A stretch of DNA of 7,078 nt from Candidatus Methanoplasma sp. (GTDB lineage: Archaea > Thermoplasmatota > Thermoplasmata > Methanomassiliicoccales > Methanomethylophilaceae), in NCBI GenBank assembly GCA_031271555.1, contig JAISVN010000063.1, forward strand, positions 1 through 7,078, read 5' to 3'. The translations under genes were made by a program, and so were the position numbers. The notes beneath the pieces are model-generated. The model worked only from the letters and a program-made list of their open reading frames with translations, was not told the DNA's origin and did not search any database. Positions 4,850-7,078 of this stretch are shown here, piece by piece. Position 1 is the first letter of the stretch, and each line of letters begins with the position of its first letter.

Positions 4850-6091
4850 ATGGGTTCGAGCACAGCTGTCAGCGGATTTTTTGGCCGTAACAAGGCTGTG
4901 TTCAAGATGGGGCTCGCCGCACTCTTCATCGCCGCTACGGCGGATCTCTTCGCAGGGATGTTCCTCGGTTCCATGGAGACGTACATTCTGGCGATCCCCG
5001 GCATGATGGTCCTTGTGTACTCCGCCATAGGCATGAGGGGGAACATATTCGGTGCCATGGGCTCAAGGCTCGGAACATCGATGCACATGGGTACCTTCAA
5101 GATGTCCTTCAAAAAGGACACCATACTGCGGGCGAACATTGAATCGTCAATAGGCCTGACATTCCTGATCTCGCTTGCCATGGGGGTCATCGGCTGGGCT
5201 ATCGTTGCGATCTTCGATTTCGGAGAGATCAGCATAGCCAGCTTCGTTTTCATCTCGATGCTCGGCGGCCTGATGGCGGGCATAATCCTGCTGGGTGTCA
5301 ACATCCTGATAGCGAAGACCGGTTTCAAAAGGAACTGGGATGTCGACAACATCACCGCCCCCCTCATAGCTGCGGCCGGAGACATAGTGACCATGCCCAT
5401 GCTGTTCATCTGCGCCTGGTTCGTCGTTAATTATCCGGATCAGAACATAATAAACATCCTGACCCTCATCCTGATACTCGTTACGGTGGTCATCCTCGTT
5501 GCGATATTCACCAGGAAGATCGTACACGGAAGGAAGGATGAGGCGAAAAGGATCATCTCCCAATCAACGCCGATACTCCTTATGTGCCTCCTTTTGGATA
5601 TAGCCGCGGGGGTCGTCATCGAAGGGAACACTGAAGACCTCATCGTCCTGCCCGTTCTCATGATACTCATGCCCGCTTTCCTGAACGAAGGCAACGCACT
5701 GTCGGGGATGCTGACCTCCAGGCTCTCTTCCATGCTGCACCTAGGTACTCTGAGGGTCAGCCGGTTCCCCGGCAAGAATGCCTCGGAGAACTTCTTCATA
5801 ACCTATGTCCTTGCGGCTGTGACCTATGCATACATCGGGATAATCTCGATAATAGCCGCCATGTTCATCATGGGCGGGACCGGAGATATAAGCGTGATAA
5901 AAGTGATCGGCATCGTGCTGATATCCGGAATGCTCACCACGACCGTTCTGAACCTTCTTTCATATTATGTTGCGGTGGCAGCGGTCAGATTCGATCTAGA
6001 CCCCGACGATCACAGCATACCCATAACCTCATCGTCCATGGACCTTATCAGCGCAGCTGTGCTGATAGGCGTTATGCTCATGTTGATCTGA
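4850..6091 (+). CDS. Tandem SLC41/MgtE-like divalent cation permease (COG1824 type)
   Basis: The 413-residue membrane protein contains two copies of the MgtE/SLC41 transmembrane domain, expected to carry Mg2+ or another divalent cation. In the first half GNIFGAMGSRLGTSMHMGT (64-82) and DVDNITAPLIAAAGD (164-178) correspond to GNALSGMLTSRLSSMLHLGT (281-300) and DPDDHSIPITSSSMD (384-398) in the second, an offset of about 218-220 residues. The conserved GN, SR and acidic residues line the ion path in MgtE. Each half holds about five hydrophobic segments. There is no N-domain or CBS pair, so gating must differ from bacterial MgtE. That matches archaeal COG1824 permeases and animal SLC41A. The start is fixed by the GAGGTGA site. 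The neighbouring convergent PhoU-TrkA_C genes are likely functional partners (inference). The ion is not proven by sequence. Confidence 0.85.
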   Translation: MGSSTAVSGFFGRNKAVFKMGLAALFIAATADLFAGMFLGSMETYILAIPGMMVLVYSAIGMRGNIFGAMGSRLGTSMHMGTFKMSFKKDTILRANIESSIGLTFLISLAMGVIGWAIVAIFDFGEISIASFVFISMLGGLMAGIILLGVNILIAKTGFKRNWDVDNITAPLIAAAGDIVTMPMLFICAWFVVNYPDQNIINILTLILILVTVVILVAIFTRKIVHGRKDEAKRIISQSTPILLMCLLLDIAAGVVIEGNTEDLIVLPVLMILMPAFLNEGNALSGMLTSRLSSMLHLGTLRVSRFPGKNASENFFITYVLAAVTYAYIGIISIIAAMFIMGGTGDISVIKVIGIVLISGMLTTTVLNLLSYYVAVAAVRFDLDPDDHSIPITSSSMDLISAAVLIGVMLMLI

Positions 6092-6118
6092 AAAAGATCG
6101 AAGTGGTTTTGTTCGGGT

Positions 6119-6244
6119 TCAGCCGATCAGGACGGATCCTTTCATCGCAGCGCATCCCTCGATCTTTACCGATCTGATTATCACGACTGCGGTGCCGTTG
6201 ACGTCCATATACATTTCCGATTCTATTGTCTCGTGCATTTTCAT
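6119..6244 (-). CDS. Very small hypothetical protein (39-41 residues)
   Basis: A short frame with two possible starts, ATG 6244-6242 and ATG 6238-6236, ends in TGA at 6121-6119. A GGGGG run (6249-6245) would serve the second ATG with six bases of spacing. The TATA box at 6268-6277 would start the mRNA near 6247 and favour a leaderless first ATG. Residues after HETIESEMYMDV alternate as in beta strands (TAVVIIRSVKIEG), and there is one cysteine. I recognise no family. It fills the space between the permease and the PhoU-TrkA_C gene with its own promoter, which is the main evidence that it is real. Codon choice (ATA, AGA, GTC, ATC) is like that of neighbouring genes. Confidence 0.5.
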   Translation of the reverse strand: MKMHETIESEMYMDVNGTAVVIIRSVKIEGCAAMKGSVLIG

Positions 6245-6267
6245 CCCCCTTTACCTTATGCCGAGAA

Positions 6268-6277
6268 GATATTTTAA
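6268..6277 (-). promoter_or_regulatory. TATA box of the small minus-strand gene
   Basis: TTAAAATATC on the minus strand is centred about 28 bases before the first ATG of the small gene, and lies immediately after the T-tract that ends the PhoU-TrkA_C operon. Confidence 0.45.
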
Positions 6278-6282
6278 CCTTC

Positions 6283-6300
6283 AAAGGAAAAAGGGGGGTT
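6283..6300 (-). terminator. Terminator of the PhoU-TrkA_C operon
   Basis: On the minus strand the sequence AACCCCCCTTTTTCC, about 20 bases after the TGA, provides a T5 run after a C6 run, the usual form of an archaeal intrinsic terminator. Confidence 0.5.
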
Positions 6301-6318
6301 TCTAGTGATCGGACATTT

Positions 6319-6900
6319 TCAAGGTGATAAGTCTTTGTCTGTTCCGTCGGCAAGGCTCTTGAAGACGTACACTCCGTCCTCCGGGCCTTTGGCGATCAGT
6401 ATGTCGCCGGCATGGACCATTGTGTTCCTGCCGGGACCGAAGATGTATTCCCTGTTCCTCTTTATCGCGATGACAAACATTCCGCACTGTGTGCTCAGAT
6501 GCACCTCGCCCAACGTTTTTCCGTTGAGGACCGAGTCCTTCGAGACCTCCGCCAAGCTTATCGTCGTCTCCGATTCCTTGATGGACATTGCGAGGACCGG
6601 GTGCTTCCCGACGCCCCTGAGGACGACGTCCGCTATCGACCTTGCCGCTTTGGCTATGGACATTATCGAACCTTCCAGCCTTATGACGACGGCTATCCTG
6701 GCCACCTCTTCGGGCCGATTCATGCCTATCTCGCCTACAAGGTCCTGGATCTTCGAGGATATGTCCTCCATCGTGTTTCCGAGGAATATGACCTCTTCGG
6801 CGATCTCCTCGTTGTCGTATATGAGCGACGAGTAGGCCAGGTCCACCATGAACTCGGAAGTGTCCTTCAGCTCAAGAAGCATCTCTTCCAGCCCGTTCAT
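6319..6900 (-). CDS. PhoU-domain protein with C-terminal TrkA_C (RCK_C) domain
   Basis: The 193-residue soluble protein has an all-helical PhoU-like domain at about 1-100 (for example MNGLEEMLLELKD, SSKIQDLVGEIG and IAKAARSIADVVLRG) and a TrkA_C domain at about 118-185. The latter shows VLNGKTLGEVHL, FVIAIKRN and HAGDILIAKG, the last being the conserved end of RCK_C ligand-binding domains. TrkA_C domains bind small ligands such as cyclic dinucleotides or anions and regulate ion transport. PhoU helices mediate contact with transporters. Its position beside an MgtE-like permease suggests it regulates cation flux (inference). The ATG overlaps the stop of the upstream gene as ATGA, and a GGAGG site (6912-6908) seven bases ahead lies within that gene's acidic tail, so the two are translationally coupled. 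It ends in TGA, followed by a T-tract terminator. Confidence 0.85.
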   Translation of the reverse strand: MNGLEEMLLELKDTSEFMVDLAYSSLIYDNEEIAEEVIFLGNTMEDISSKIQDLVGEIGMNRPEEVARIAVVIRLEGSIMSIAKAARSIADVVLRGVGKHPVLAMSIKESETTISLAEVSKDSVLNGKTLGEVHLSTQCGMFVIAIKRNREYIFGPGRNTMVHAGDILIAKGPEDGVYVFKSLADGTDKDLSP

Positions 6901-7078
6901 TCGTCATCCTCCTCATCGTCGTTTATGCTTGCGGCCTCTTCCTGGGCCGTCAGCTCCTCATCGTCATCGTCGGATACCTCTGGGAATTCCCACGGTTTCT
7001 TTCCGGAAGCGAATTCCACAAGCTGTTTGTACCCGTCCTCGGTGCCTCTTATCATTATATCGTCGCCTGCGCGCAGTT
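6897..7078 (-). CDS. TrkA_C-domain protein, C-terminal end only (partial)
   Basis: The last 59 residues of a gene that enters from beyond the window are visible. They begin with LRAGDDIMIRGTEDGYKQLV, the closing strand and helix of a TrkA_C/RCK_C domain, closely like the equivalent end of the next gene. By analogy the missing part is probably a PhoU domain. After KKPWEFPEV a tail of about 25 residues is extremely acidic (SDDDDEE, then INDDEEDDE at the end). The four-base ATGA overlap with the downstream PhoU-TrkA_C gene shows one operon. The pair probably forms a hetero-oligomeric regulator of the neighbouring cation permease (inference). Confidence 0.75.
   Translation of the reverse strand, partial: LRAGDDIMIRGTEDGYKQLVEFASGKKPWEFPEVSDDDDEELTAQEEAASINDDEEDDE

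Noticed and set aside
5147..5799. Long minus-strand frames inside the permease gene
   Set aside because: They are antisense shadows. The plus frame has internal repeat symmetry, membrane segments and a strong ribosome site.
1..7078. CRISPR arrays, insertion-sequence ends or tandem repeats
   Set aside because: No regularly spaced direct repeats, transposase gene or terminal inverted-repeat pair with target duplication was seen on either strand.

Overview
This window looks archaeal. Genes are preceded by A/T-rich TATA boxes at about -26. Several genes have very short or no leaders. The main proteins are of archaeal type: a zinc-ribbon/PUA PAPS-reductase-like protein, a tandem SLC41/MgtE-like permease and PhoU-TrkA_C proteins. 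Every complete CDS stops with TGA. Together with the gene types and the moderate GC content this fits the Thermoplasmata, quite possibly the Methanomassiliicoccales, which spare TAG for pyrrolysine. No lineage marker gene is present, so the placement is an inference.

Layout. 1-519 (minus) is the N-terminal part of an archaeal PAPS-reductase family protein, cut by the window edge. It shares a divergent promoter (about 547-556) with an M50/site-2-protease membrane protein (579-1238, plus) whose transcript is probably leaderless. The gap at 1239-1581 lies between convergent genes. It holds a terminator-like hairpin and, on the minus strand, a promoter, a well-folded core and a T-tract that together suggest an unannotated small RNA. 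1582-3015 (minus) is a complete GlcD-type FAD oxidase with an unusual CxxC tail and no iron-sulfur partner in view. The A/T-rich gap at 3016-3615 contains the glcD promoter, a decayed C-terminal fragment of a KilA-N-domain protein and the adk promoter. adk (3616-4248, plus) encodes a zinc-lid adenylate kinase. It is followed by a tRNA-Gln(CTG) gene with encoded CCA.

Next come a 39-codon lysine/proline/serine-rich small protein gene (4543-4662) and the tandem MgtE-like permease (4850-6091). Facing these on the minus strand are a short hypothetical gene (6119-6244) and a translationally coupled pair of genes ending in RCK_C/TrkA_C domains. The downstream gene of the pair, 6319-6900, is a complete PhoU-TrkA_C protein. 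The upstream one, 6897-7078, is only a C-terminal piece with a very acidic tail.

How the genes relate. Most are unconnected housekeeping functions: nucleotide balance, tRNA, oxidation of 2-hydroxyacids and membrane proteolysis. The exception is the right end, where a divalent-cation permease sits beside PhoU/TrkA_C proteins. There the likely theme is cation transport with a cytosolic ligand-sensing regulator. The less expected items are the candidate small RNA, the two very small genes and the KilA-N relic. No complete mobile element, CRISPR array or defence system is visible.
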